From Clostridiales bacterium (lineage in GTDB: Bacteria > Bacillota > Clostridia > Oscillospirales > Oscillospiraceae): a DNA stretch of 32,077 nucleotides. Below, piece by piece: positions 6,933 to 15,043 of the stretch. A model generated the notes under the pieces. The model ran no database searches and had not been told where the DNA came from. It worked only from the letters and a program-made list of their open reading frames with translations. The stretch's first letter is position 1; every line of letters begins with the position of its first letter. The position numbers and the translations under genes were made by a program. The stretch is from the NCBI GenBank assembly GCA_004553545.1, contig SFLD01000043.1:1-32077 (forward strand), read 5' to 3'.

Positions 6933-8177
6933 ATGACGATCCAGGAAGCAAATGAGAAAAGGGGCTTTGCAAAGTTCCGTGCATATTCCAAGCTGATGGG
7001 ACCGGCCTGGATGGCTATTGCTCTGAACATCGGCGGTGCCACGGTGGCCAACGCCGGCGGCGTGGCTTCCACCACGGGCTTTACTTACCTCTGGACGATC
7101 ATCCCCCAGGTTTTTGCCATTACCATCGTATGTATCCTGTTCAGCCGGGTCACCCTGCAGACCGGCGAAACTCCCATCGGCCTCATGCGCCATCACTTTG
7201 GTGAAGTGGGTGCCTGGGTCACCGCTATCTGTGTCTTTGTGGTGAATACGGTCTTCCACGTGATCCAGTACGCTATCATTGGCAACATCATGAATACCCT
7301 CTTCGGGATCTCTCCCAAGTTCGGTGCCGTGGTGGGCTTCCTCTTCGTTGTCATCGTGGCCATGAATCCCATGAAGGGCGAGAAAATGGTCAAGGTCATC
7401 AACAGCGTGCTGCAGTGGATGGTTTGGATCCTGCTGGCTTCCTTCCTGCTGGTGCTGTTCTTTGTGGACATTGATTGGAGCGGTTTCTTCAAGGGCTTTG
7501 TTCCTCACCTTACCGGTGAGTCTGGCGAGCTGGTCACTCTCTGCGGCCTGATGGGTTCCGTCCTGGCCATCAACGTTCCCACGCTGGGCGCCTATGGCGC
7601 ACATCAGGAGAAGTGGGGCAACGAGCGCCGTTCCCTGAGCGTTTTTGAGACCGTCTATACCAATATCCTGCTGGTCATCGTGCAGATCATTGTCATTGCG
7701 GCCTGCGCCTCCGTGCTTTATCCTCAGGGTATCGTGGTCACCGGCGCCGGTACCATGGCTGCTGTCTTTGAGCCTGTTGCCGGGCGTGGTGCCACTATCC
7801 TGCTCTGCATCGGCCTGCTGGGTTCCGTGATGTCCACCATGGTCTCCCAGTGCCTGGTCTCCGGTTATGTCATCACCGATATCCTCAAGTGGGATGCGGA
7901 CCTGACCTCCAAGCGCTTCAAGGTCAGCGAGTTTATTGTCACCATCTTCGGCGTTATCGTTCCGCTGATGGGCTGGAACGCCTTTGCCGTTTCCAAGTAC
8001 GGCTCCGGCTTCAACCTGACGTTCTTCCCCATCGTGTCCATCATGATGATGATCCTGGCCAACCGCAAGAACGTTATGGGCGAAAACAAGGTCGGTCCGG
8101 TTTTCAATGTCTGCTGCATCATCGGCATCATCTTCTCCCTGATGGCTGCCTGGAATTTCTGGAACGGCATCCTGTAA
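6933..8177 (+). CDS. Nramp-fold permease lacking the metal-binding motifs
   Basis: The 414-residue protein has about 11 membrane segments and the general look of the Nramp/MntH superfamily: GPAWMAIALNIGG in the first segment, a conserved segment with NPMKGEKMVKVINSV, and a sixth segment near residues 207-225. In metal-transporting Nramps the first segment carries DPGN and the sixth carries MPH. Here the aligned positions read GGAT (34-37) and NVPT (214-217), so the canonical Mn2+/Fe2+ ligands are missing. A proton- or sodium-coupled carrier for the organic substrate of this operon is the simplest reading (inference). ATG 6933 follows a GGAGAAGGAGAG site. The family assignment is moderate; the membrane transporter call is firm. 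Confidence 0.75.
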   Translation: MTIQEANEKRGFAKFRAYSKLMGPAWMAIALNIGGATVANAGGVASTTGFTYLWTIIPQVFAITIVCILFSRVTLQTGETPIGLMRHHFGEVGAWVTAICVFVVNTVFHVIQYAIIGNIMNTLFGISPKFGAVVGFLFVVIVAMNPMKGEKMVKVINSVLQWMVWILLASFLLVLFFVDIDWSGFFKGFVPHLTGESGELVTLCGLMGSVLAINVPTLGAYGAHQEKWGNERRSLSVFETVYTNILLVIVQIIVIAACASVLYPQGIVVTGAGTMAAVFEPVAGRGATILLCIGLLGSVMSTMVSQCLVSGYVITDILKWDADLTSKRFKVSEFIVTIFGVIVPLMGWNAFAVSKYGSGFNLTFFPIVSIMMMILANRKNVMGENKVGPVFNVCCIIGIIFSLMAAWNFWNGIL

Positions 8178-8205
8178 GCACGGAAGCGAGCAAACTATAA
8201 GTCTT

Positions 8206-8274
8206 TTTCAGAGAAAACACCGCTTCTGAAATCAAATGTGATTCGGGCCTGAGCGGTAACCGCTCAGGCCCGAA
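8206..8274 (+). other. Intercistronic double hairpin
   Basis: The 173 nt gap between the permease and flavoprotein genes holds a small stem (8206-8212 with 8225-8231) and then a perfect 15 bp GC-rich stem (8242-8256 with 8260-8274) with a TAA loop. No U-tract follows, so full termination is unlikely. It may protect or segment the mRNA and so alter the ratio of upstream to downstream genes, or act as a weak terminator. Confidence 0.6.
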
Positions 8275-8350
8275 GGTAACAGTGGAAACACTTTTTGGAA
8301 CAACGGAATAGGCCGCGTTTCGGCGGTCCAAATGAAAGGAAAACACGGAA

Positions 8351-9514
8351 ATGGACAAGCGTCTCAAAGTTAATTATGGTGGGTTGGAGCTGCGTTCCCC
8401 CATTATTCTGGCATCCTCCGGTATCACCAAGGCTTATGAAAATGCTGCGAAGGCCGACCGTTACGGTGCCGGTGCCGTAGTGCTGAAGACTAAGTTCGAG
8501 GAAGAACTCATGGCACACAGCCCGACCCCCCGCTTTACTGTGATCCGCCGCGGGAAGGGCGACTATTCTTCCACTACCAATATGTCCTATGAGCAGGGAT
8601 ATGAATACTCCATCGAGGAGTACTGCAACGAGATCCGGAAATGTAAGGAGACCCTGGAACTGAAGATCATCGCAAGCATTGGCTGCTCCACCAAGGAGTG
8701 TTGGGTCAAGTGGGCCAAGATGGTCGAGGAAGCCGGTGCAGATGCCATTGAGATGAACCTCTCCTGCCCGCACAGTGACTATGTTATGGCAGAGACTGGC
8801 CGCATCAACCAGATGATCGCGGAGATGGCTCCCGCTGTGGTGCAGGCTGTGAAGATCCCGGTCTATACCAAGATGACGCCCCAGCTGGATAACCCGGTCG
8901 CAACTGCCCTCATCATGGAAAAGAGCGGCGCTGCCGGTATCTGCGCGTTCAGCCGCTGCCTGGGTATGGACATTGATATCGATGAGCAGAAGCCTGTGCT
9001 GCACGGCGGTTACGGCGGACACGGCGGCCCTTGGTCCATCCATTATGCGCTGCGTTGGATCTCCCAGATGTATCCCAATGTGCATATTCCCATCAGCGGC
9101 TGCGGCGGAGTGATCGAAGGCGACGACGTCATCAAGTACATCCTGGCTGGTTCCACCGCCGTGCAGGTCTGCTTCATGATCTACGCCTATGGCTATTCGG
9201 TCATTGAGCAGCTCAATAACCGGGTGTTGGAGTATATGGAGCAGCATGGATATCAGTCCATTGAGGAGTTCCGCGGCATTGTTACCGGCAGCCGCATCAA
9301 GGGCTTGAAGGATGTGGATCGAACCAAGACTCTGATTGCGCAGGTTGACGAGTCCCGCTGCGTTGGATGCCGTCGCTGCAGCGACATCTGCATCTTCGAT
9401 GGCATCAGCTTTGATGAGGAGAAAAAGAAGGCTTTCATCAATAAGCAGTGCGATGGCTGCGGCCTTTGCCCCAGTTTTTGCCCCAGAAAGGCCATTTCTA
9501 TGGTGAAGAGGTAA
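8351..9514 (+). CDS. Dihydropyrimidine dehydrogenase/DHOD-like flavoprotein with C-terminal 2[4Fe-4S] ferredoxin
   Basis: The 387-residue protein has two parts. Residues 1-330 are a TIM barrel of the dihydroorotate/dihydropyrimidine dehydrogenase type (PreA-like): SPIILASSGIT at the start, Lys in VVLKTK, NLSCPH at 136-141, and a C-terminal FMN-phosphate region with GCGGV and GSTAVQVC. Residues 337-377 are a ferredoxin domain with two CX2CX2CX3C sets (C337/340/343/347 and C367/370/373/377). It probably passes electrons between ferredoxin or NAD(P)H partners and a C=C or CH-CH bond. The loop after NLSCPH, where DPD has its catalytic cysteine, shows MAETG and no Cys. No partner PreT-like subunit is nearby. 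The surroundings are not pyrimidine genes, so the substrate is likely different. RBS GAAAGGAAA. Confidence 0.82.
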   Translation: MDKRLKVNYGGLELRSPIILASSGITKAYENAAKADRYGAGAVVLKTKFEEELMAHSPTPRFTVIRRGKGDYSSTTNMSYEQGYEYSIEEYCNEIRKCKETLELKIIASIGCSTKECWVKWAKMVEEAGADAIEMNLSCPHSDYVMAETGRINQMIAEMAPAVVQAVKIPVYTKMTPQLDNPVATALIMEKSGAAGICAFSRCLGMDIDIDEQKPVLHGGYGGHGGPWSIHYALRWISQMYPNVHIPISGCGGVIEGDDVIKYILAGSTAVQVCFMIYAYGYSVIEQLNNRVLEYMEQHGYQSIEEFRGIVTGSRIKGLKDVDRTKTLIAQVDESRCVGCRRCSDICIFDGISFDEEKKKAFINKQCDGCGLCPSFCPRKAISMVKR

Positions 9515-9520
9515 AAGAGC

Positions 9521-9868
9521 ATGCTGTTGATCAATGAGAATGACATGCGCTGGCAGGACGCTGCCATGGCAAACCTCCAGCTGAAGAATATCCTCACCAA
9601 TTATCACATTGGGGAAGGAAATGTGAACTGCGGTGTCAGCCGCTGGCCCCATGGGGAGGCAGGGAAGCCCCATACCCATGATGCGCAGGACGAGATCTAT
9701 ATCGTCCTGCGCGGACAGGGAAAGGCATGCCTGGGGGAAGAGACCAGGGCGCTGGGGCCTGGCGACATCATGCATGCGCGTGCCGGTGAGGTCCACGGCA
9801 TGGTGGAAGGCATCAGCGAGAATGGGATCGAGATGTTCTACATCCTGATCCCGACGGAAAAGAAGTGA
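9521..9868 (+). CDS. Small cupin-domain protein
   Basis: The 115-residue single-domain cupin has motif 1 with H51, H53 and E58 (HTHDAQDE) and motif 2 with PGD and H92, the usual 3-His/1-Glu metal site. Small cupins of this kind act as isomerases, epimerases or dioxygenase-like enzymes, or bind sugar acids. In an anaerobe an isomerase or decarboxylase is more plausible than an oxygenase (inference). It starts 6 nt after the flavoprotein stop and ends 4 nt before the next gene, so it is translated as part of a tight operon. Confidence 0.85.
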   Translation: MLLINENDMRWQDAAMANLQLKNILTNYHIGEGNVNCGVSRWPHGEAGKPHTHDAQDEIYIVLRGQGKACLGEETRALGPGDIMHARAGEVHGMVEGISENGIEMFYILIPTEKK

Positions 9869-9872
9869 TTCG

Positions 9873-10922
9873 ATGAAACGAAGAATGGCATGGGTTACGG
9901 AGGCGGATACTTTGGAGATCCGGGAGAGCAGTTTGCCGAAGTTGGGTCCAAAGGACGTCTTGATCCGGACGGCATATTCCGCCATCTGCGGCAGCGATAT
10001 GCACCTTTATCATAATCGTCATCCCTTTGTAAAGGCTCCTTCCACCATTGGACATGAACTTTCTGGTACAGTGGCTGCAGTCGGTCAGGATGTTTCATCT
10101 GTACAGGTGGGGGACGCGGTGGTGCCGGAGCCGATCTTGGTTTGCGGTGGCTGCCGCCAGTGCCTACAGGGAAACTATCACATGTGCGAGCATGTTTCCT
10201 ATGGCTATCGAAAGGGGCAGGCAGGCTTCGGGGATTATTACATCTGTGAAGAACGCTGGGCCCACAAGATCCCGCAGGGCGTTGCGCTGGACAGCGCAGC
10301 GCTGACAGAGCCGTTGTCTGTGGCCATTCACGCCGCTGAAAAGGCGGGAGACCTTTTTGGCAAGACGGTGGCCGTAGTAGGTGCGGGAGCCATCGGTGCG
10401 CTCTGCGCCGCCGTCTGCCACACAAAAGGCGCAGGCCGTATCTTTGTTGTGGACGCCAATCCCTTCAAGCTGGAGCTTGCCAGCCGGGGGATCGGGGAGC
10501 CCGTTTGCCCATCGGCAACACTGGATCCGGTCCAGGTCATCCTGGAAAAAACGGAAGGCCGCGGAGCGGAGGTCGTGCTGGAGTGCACTGGTGCGGAGAC
10601 CCGGATCAAACAGGCTTTTGCCATGACGGCAAAGCTTGGCACATTGGTGCAGGTAGGGATCCCGCAGGTACCTCTCAGTGACTTTGACTATGCGAAGATC
10701 ATCAGTCGAGAGATCACGGTGAAGGGCGCACAGGGCTATTGCTTCAATTTTGACCAGGCGCTCAGTATGCTGGCCAGTGGCTTTGATGCCGGACGCTACA
10801 TCACAGTTCGCTATCCTTTTGAGAAGATCGGCGAGGCGTTTGCTCTGATGGCACAGCGGGGAGTTCCGCAGATGAAGGCTCTCATTACATATGAAACCGA
10901 GGGGGAGGATACCCATGACTGA
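9873..10922 (+). CDS. Zinc-dependent medium-chain dehydrogenase (sorbitol/threonine dehydrogenase-like)
   Basis: The 349-residue protein has the full zinc MDR set: catalytic C39 (CGSD), H61-E62 (GHE) and E146; structural zinc cysteines C91, C94, C97 and C105; and a Rossmann nucleotide motif GAGAIG at 170-175. Such enzymes oxidise secondary alcohols of polyols, sugar acids or amino alcohols with NAD(P)+. Its C-terminus overlaps the dehydratase gene by 8 nt, so the two are translationally coupled. Its likely job is oxidation of a hydroxyl group in the pathway substrate. The exact substrate cannot be read from the sequence. Confidence 0.88.
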   Translation: MKRRMAWVTEADTLEIRESSLPKLGPKDVLIRTAYSAICGSDMHLYHNRHPFVKAPSTIGHELSGTVAAVGQDVSSVQVGDAVVPEPILVCGGCRQCLQGNYHMCEHVSYGYRKGQAGFGDYYICEERWAHKIPQGVALDSAALTEPLSVAIHAAEKAGDLFGKTVAVVGAGAIGALCAAVCHTKGAGRIFVVDANPFKLELASRGIGEPVCPSATLDPVQVILEKTEGRGAEVVLECTGAETRIKQAFAMTAKLGTLVQVGIPQVPLSDFDYAKIISREITVKGAQGYCFNFDQALSMLASGFDAGRYITVRYPFEKIGEAFALMAQRGVPQMKALITYETEGEDTHD

Positions 10923-12573
10923 CTATCCCACGAGAGAATACTATACTGGAAAACGCTCGGCTCATCGGCGGGCGGTATATAAAGGTATCGGCTTGACGGA
11001 TAGGGATCTGGATCAGCCGCTGATTGCGGTGGTCAGCACCGCCAGCGAGGTTTGCCCGGGTCATTTTCACCTGCAAAAGGTGGTGCAGAGCGTAAAGAAT
11101 GGCATTTGGCAGGCGGGAGCCACGCCGCTGGAGTTCTCCACGATCTCTCAGTGCGCGACCCAGACCCTGGGACTGCCTGGGATCCGCTACGATCTGCCGG
11201 CCAGAGAACTGATCGCTTTGGATATTGAAACGATCGTGGAGACTCAACTCTTTGATGGCCTTGTGGTCGTTACGACCTGCGATAAGACCATTCCTGGCGC
11301 GCTGCTGGGTGCCTCTCGGGTGAATCTTCCCACGGTGATCGTGCCTGGCGGTATAATGGAGACCGGTTTTGTGAACGGGAAAGAAGTTTCCCTTTCGGAT
11401 CTCGATGAGAAGGTTTTCAGCGGCAAGATCGATGCCATGCCGGACAAGGAAGTAGCCGACTGGGAAAACCGGGTCATTCCCGGCAGCGGCGCGTGTCCTA
11501 TCATGGGAACGGCCAATACCATGCAGGTCCTCAGTGAGATCGTTGGCATGTCCATGCCGTTCTCATCTACCAAAATCGCGGGTTCCGCAGCGCAGCTCCG
11601 TCTGGCAAAGGAAGCGGGAAATCGGGTGGTGGAACTGGTGCGCCGGAATATTCGCTTTTCCGACATCGTGACCCGCCGTTCAATGCAGAATATGCTCCGG
11701 GGCGCCATGTCTTTGGGGGCGGCTTCCAACTCCATGCTGCACATGCTGGCCCTGAGTCATGACATGGGCTACGAGGATACGGTGGATATCGACTGCATCG
11801 CACGGATCAGCCGGGAGGTCCCTTGCATTCTGAACGTGAAGCCGGTAGGTGACTACTATCTGACGGATCTTGAGCGGCTTGGCGGGATCCCGCTGTTGCT
11901 TTCCCGGATCAGGACTTTCCTGGATGGCGAGTGTTCCACGGTTTCCGGTCTGACGATGTCTCAAATCTGCGATCTGGGTGCCGAACTGGATGACCCCCAG
12001 CGAGTGGGTGATGTTCTGAAGGACGTTCAACATCCCGTGATGGACAATGGCGGTATCATCGTTCTACGGGGAAATCTGGCCAGCAGTGCCATTGTTCGGG
12101 CGTTCAAACACAGCCGACATACCTTCGTGGGGACTGCCAAAGTCTATGACTCCCAGGAGGACGCCATGGCTGCCGTACAGAAGGGCGAGGTAAAGCCTGG
12201 AGATGCCATCGTGCTTCGTTATATGGGCCCCAAGGGCGGTCCTGGTATGCCGGACTGCTTCGGCGTGGCGGCGGCCGTGGTGGGCGCTGGATTGGAAGAG
12301 ACGGTGGCGGTTATCACCGATGGCCGTTTCTCCGGATTTGCGCGGGGGGTCGGTGTTTGCCAGATTTGCCCGGAGGCGGCTTCCGGCGGACCTCTGTCCA
12401 GAGTGCGGGATGGCGATGAGATCGTCATCAATGCCTTGGAGGGGACGCTGGATGACAAAGCGCCGGACTTTGAGGAGCGGTCGGTGCCCCAGCCGCCGGA
12501 GCGGACGAAGCGCGGTATCCTGAACATTTACCGCCGGATCGCCGGAGAGGCTGCGACCGGCGCACGGCTCTGA
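10915..12573 (+). CDS. IlvD/Edd family Fe-S dehydratase, probably catabolic
   Basis: The 552-residue protein is full length for the family. The start at 10915 follows GGGGGAGGAT. Cluster and active-site marks are present: PGHFHL at 48-53, C122-D123-K124, C194 (GACPIMGTANTM), S473 in TDGRFSG, and GPKGGPGMP. The PGH-HL form resembles the [4Fe-4S] enzyme of E. coli rather than the PCN form of [2Fe-2S] members. The highly conserved DDGIAMGHGGM stretch of biosynthetic dihydroxyacid dehydratase is replaced by CATQTLGLPGI (80-90), while the following ARELI and CDKT are kept. It therefore probably dehydrates a sugar acid or other polyhydroxy acid rather than a valine/isoleucine precursor; no ilv genes are nearby. 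It lies between two alcohol dehydrogenases. Confidence 0.88.
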   Translation: MTDYPTREYYTGKRSAHRRAVYKGIGLTDRDLDQPLIAVVSTASEVCPGHFHLQKVVQSVKNGIWQAGATPLEFSTISQCATQTLGLPGIRYDLPARELIALDIETIVETQLFDGLVVVTTCDKTIPGALLGASRVNLPTVIVPGGIMETGFVNGKEVSLSDLDEKVFSGKIDAMPDKEVADWENRVIPGSGACPIMGTANTMQVLSEIVGMSMPFSSTKIAGSAAQLRLAKEAGNRVVELVRRNIRFSDIVTRRSMQNMLRGAMSLGAASNSMLHMLALSHDMGYEDTVDIDCIARISREVPCILNVKPVGDYYLTDLERLGGIPLLLSRIRTFLDGECSTVSGLTMSQICDLGAELDDPQRVGDVLKDVQHPVMDNGGIIVLRGNLASSAIVRAFKHSRHTFVGTAKVYDSQEDAMAAVQKGEVKPGDAIVLRYMGPKGGPGMPDCFGVAAAVVGAGLEETVAVITDGRFSGFARGVGVCQICPEAASGGPLSRVRDGDEIVINALEGTLDDKAPDFEERSVPQPPERTKRGILNIYRRIAGEAATGARL

Positions 12574-12585
12574 GGAGGCATCCTT

Positions 12586-13695
12586 ATGGAAAAAGCATAC
12601 GCAATGGTCATTGAGGAGTACGGCAAGGAACTGGTACGTCATGAATTTGACATTCCGCAGCCCGTTGGCGGAGAGGTCATTATTCGGATACTGGCCTCCG
12701 GTATCTGCGGCTCCGATGTCCATGTCTGGAAGGGCCAGGACAAGCGCAGCCATCTGCCCCAGATCCTGGGGCATGAGGGTATCGGCTATGTTCAGGCTGT
12801 CAATACGGGGCGGAAGGATATCTTTGGCCGGGAACTGCGGGAAGGGGATCTCGTGGTCTGGGATCGGGGAGTCATGTGCAAAAGCTGCTATGAATGCCTC
12901 ATCAAGCGCAAAGATTACAATTGCAAGTCCCGCTGGACCTATGGATTCTCCAAGTCTATCTATGACTATCCCAATCTCAACGGCAGCTATTCCTCCCATA
13001 TGCGCTTGGTGCCGGAGACGGATATCCTGCAGTTGATTCCGCGGGAAAAACTGAAGGCGGATGAAGACTACATTCCCTTTGTTTCCGCCTGCTGTGCCGG
13101 GACTACCACGGCCTGTGCCTTTGAGCAGTCTCGTGTGGAGAGTGGCGATACTGTACTGATTCAGGGGCCGGGTCCGCTGGGTGTTTATTCTGTGCTTTAT
13201 GCCCGGGAACGGGGAGCGTCCAAGATCATCGTTGTGGGCGGTACAAAGTCCCGCTTGGAGCTTTGCCGGGAAGCGGGCGCGGATGTGGTCATCGACCGAA
13301 ATGAGACCACGGCAGAGCAGCGCCTTGCCCAAGTATTGGACCTGACGGACGGTCGCGGTGCAGACTCCGTTTTCGAGGTGGCGGGCACTGCCTCTGCCGT
13401 GGAAGAGGGCGTGCATTATGTAGCAACTGGCGGTGAATATATCTCTGCTGGGATTGCGGTAGACGTGGGCGATGTTCGTCTGAACTGGTTTTCTGACGTT
13501 GCCCGGAAAAACACAACGATCAAGGGCATCTGGGTAGGCGATATCAAGAATACCTACCAGGCGATCGAGCTTTATCGGCGGCACAAGGACATCCTGGATC
13601 GTACGATCACCCATCGTATCCCGCTGGAGAATGCCACGGAAGCCCTGCGGATGATGGAACGTCGGGAAGGCATGAAAATCGTGCTGATCCCCTGA
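12586..13695 (+). CDS. Second zinc-dependent medium-chain dehydrogenase
   Basis: The 369-residue protein has catalytic C41, H63 and E64, structural-zinc cysteines C98, C101, C104 and C113 (one residue wider than usual in the last spacing), and a GPGPLG nucleotide site. It has a long insert after the zinc loop (RWTYGFSKSIYDYPNLNG) and a CCAGTTTAC stretch that set it apart from the first dehydrogenase; the two are not recent duplicates. It starts 12 nt after the dehydratase with GAGGAGG upstream. It probably catalyses a second NAD-linked oxidation or reduction in the same pathway. This is the last gene in the lower-GC codon style. Confidence 0.88.
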   Translation: MEKAYAMVIEEYGKELVRHEFDIPQPVGGEVIIRILASGICGSDVHVWKGQDKRSHLPQILGHEGIGYVQAVNTGRKDIFGRELREGDLVVWDRGVMCKSCYECLIKRKDYNCKSRWTYGFSKSIYDYPNLNGSYSSHMRLVPETDILQLIPREKLKADEDYIPFVSACCAGTTTACAFEQSRVESGDTVLIQGPGPLGVYSVLYARERGASKIIVVGGTKSRLELCREAGADVVIDRNETTAEQRLAQVLDLTDGRGADSVFEVAGTASAVEEGVHYVATGGEYISAGIAVDVGDVRLNWFSDVARKNTTIKGIWVGDIKNTYQAIELYRRHKDILDRTITHRIPLENATEALRMMERREGMKIVLIP

Positions 13696-13750
13696 AAAGT
13701 GCGCGATACCCGAGAACATCAATGTGATTTTGACAAGGAGGATAATCGTT

Positions 13751-15040
13751 ATGGATCAGAACATTCCCTTTTCCCAGTGGACGGAAGTGCCGGATTATGA
13801 TATGGGGGAGCCTTTCTATCAGGAAGGCGTGAAGTGGACGACGCGGCACAACTTTGAGCTGGAGAAAAAGCACATCGATCACGTGGTGCTGCACGACGTG
13901 ACGCTGCGGGACGGCGACCAGACCCCCGGCTCCGTCTTTCTGGAGGACGAGCGCCTGCGGATCGCCGACGCCCTGGCGGAGATGAAGATGCCCCGCATCG
14001 AGGCCGGCATGCCCGTGGTCTCCAAGGCCGTGGAGAACGCCATGCGCCGCATGGTGGCCCGGAACTACCCCCACAGCAAGATCTACGGCTTTGCCCGCGC
14101 CGTCATCGGCGACGTGGACCTCTGCAAGGACGTGGGCTGCCAGGGCATCATCATCGAGTACTGCGTGAACCCCATCATCATCAAGCACGCCTACAAGAAG
14201 ACCCCGAAGGAAGTGGTCTCCAACCTCATCGCGGCCATCAACCACGCAAAGGAGATCGGCTTTGAGGACGTGGCTTTCATGGGCTGGGACTGGTTCCGGA
14301 CGCCCATCGAGTTCACCCGTCCCCTGATCCAGGAGATCTATGACAACACCCAGTTGGACGGTCTCGTCATCGTGGATACCTACGGCAGCTCCACCCCTGA
14401 CGCCGTGGAGGAGATGTTCCGCCTCTTCAAGGAGTGGTTCCCCCGCCTGCGGCTGGAGTTCCACGGCCACACGGACAACGGCTGCGGCGACGCCAACTGC
14501 CTGGCGGCCCTCTGGGGCGGCGCGGAGGTCATCCACACCTCCATCAACGGCATGGGCGAGCGCTGCGGCAACAACCCCACCGAGGAAGTGGCCGTCCTGA
14601 TGGAGGTCCACAAGGGCATCGACACCGGGCTGGATCTCACGAAGATCGCTCCTGCCTGCTACGTGGTCTCCACCATCAGCAACATCCCCTTCGCCGCCAA
14701 CAAGCCGGTGATGGGCACCCGGGCCCTGCAGATCGAGTCCGGCGTTTCCCTGGACATCGAGTACAAGATGGCGCATAATAAGGACTACACTGTCACCAAC
14801 ATCTATAACACCGTGAGCCCCAGCGTGGTGGGCCGGCTGGACAAGGTGCATCCCGTCCTGGGCAAGAACAGCGGCAAGAGCTCCATCCGCCTCATCCTGG
14901 AGGAGGAAGGCGTCTCCGCCACCGACCAGGAGATCGCCCAGGTCCTGGACAAGGTCAAGGCCGAGTCCTACGTCACCAAGAGCGGCGTCTCCACCCACAT
15001 GATGCTCAAGTTCCTGGACGACGTCCGCGCCGGGAAGTAA
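13751..15040 (+). CDS. DRE-TIM metallolyase of the isopropylmalate/homocitrate synthase type
   Basis: The 429-residue protein starts at 13751, 9 nt after AAGGAGG. The TIM barrel carries TLRDGDQ at 51-57 (R53 and D54 are the catalytic and metal residues), HGHTDNG at 238-244 (metal His238 and His240) and NGMGERCGN at 266-274. The last motif is that of the Claisen-condensing enzymes (isopropylmalate, homocitrate, citramalate synthases), not HMG-CoA lyase. It lacks a clear LeuA regulatory domain. It may join an acyl-CoA to a 2-oxo acid or do the reverse. It follows the second dehydrogenase by 55 nt with no terminator between, so it may be read through from the operon, yet its GC-rich codons match the chromosome and not the upstream block. 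Confidence 0.82.
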   Translation: MDQNIPFSQWTEVPDYDMGEPFYQEGVKWTTRHNFELEKKHIDHVVLHDVTLRDGDQTPGSVFLEDERLRIADALAEMKMPRIEAGMPVVSKAVENAMRRMVARNYPHSKIYGFARAVIGDVDLCKDVGCQGIIIEYCVNPIIIKHAYKKTPKEVVSNLIAAINHAKEIGFEDVAFMGWDWFRTPIEFTRPLIQEIYDNTQLDGLVIVDTYGSSTPDAVEEMFRLFKEWFPRLRLEFHGHTDNGCGDANCLAALWGGAEVIHTSINGMGERCGNNPTEEVAVLMEVHKGIDTGLDLTKIAPACYVVSTISNIPFAANKPVMGTRALQIESGVSLDIEYKMAHNKDYTVTNIYNTVSPSVVGRLDKVHPVLGKNSGKSSIRLILEEEGVSATDQEIAQVLDKVKAESYVTKSGVSTHMMLKFLDDVRAGK

Positions 15041-15043
15041 ACC

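Noticed and set aside
8264..9985. 573-codon open frame on the minus strand
   Set aside because: Antisense to the flavoprotein and cupin genes, both of which have clear motifs on the plus strand. No ribosome binding site or recognisable domain.
4176..13695. Mobile element carrying the catabolic block
   Set aside because: Composition suggests acquisition, but no transposase, integrase, inverted-repeat ends or target duplication were seen.
10915..15040. Branched-chain amino acid synthesis (ilvD plus leuA)
   Set aside because: The dehydratase lacks the DGI motif of DHAD, the DRE-TIM enzyme lacks an obvious LeuA regulatory domain, and no ilvBHC or leuBCD genes are present.
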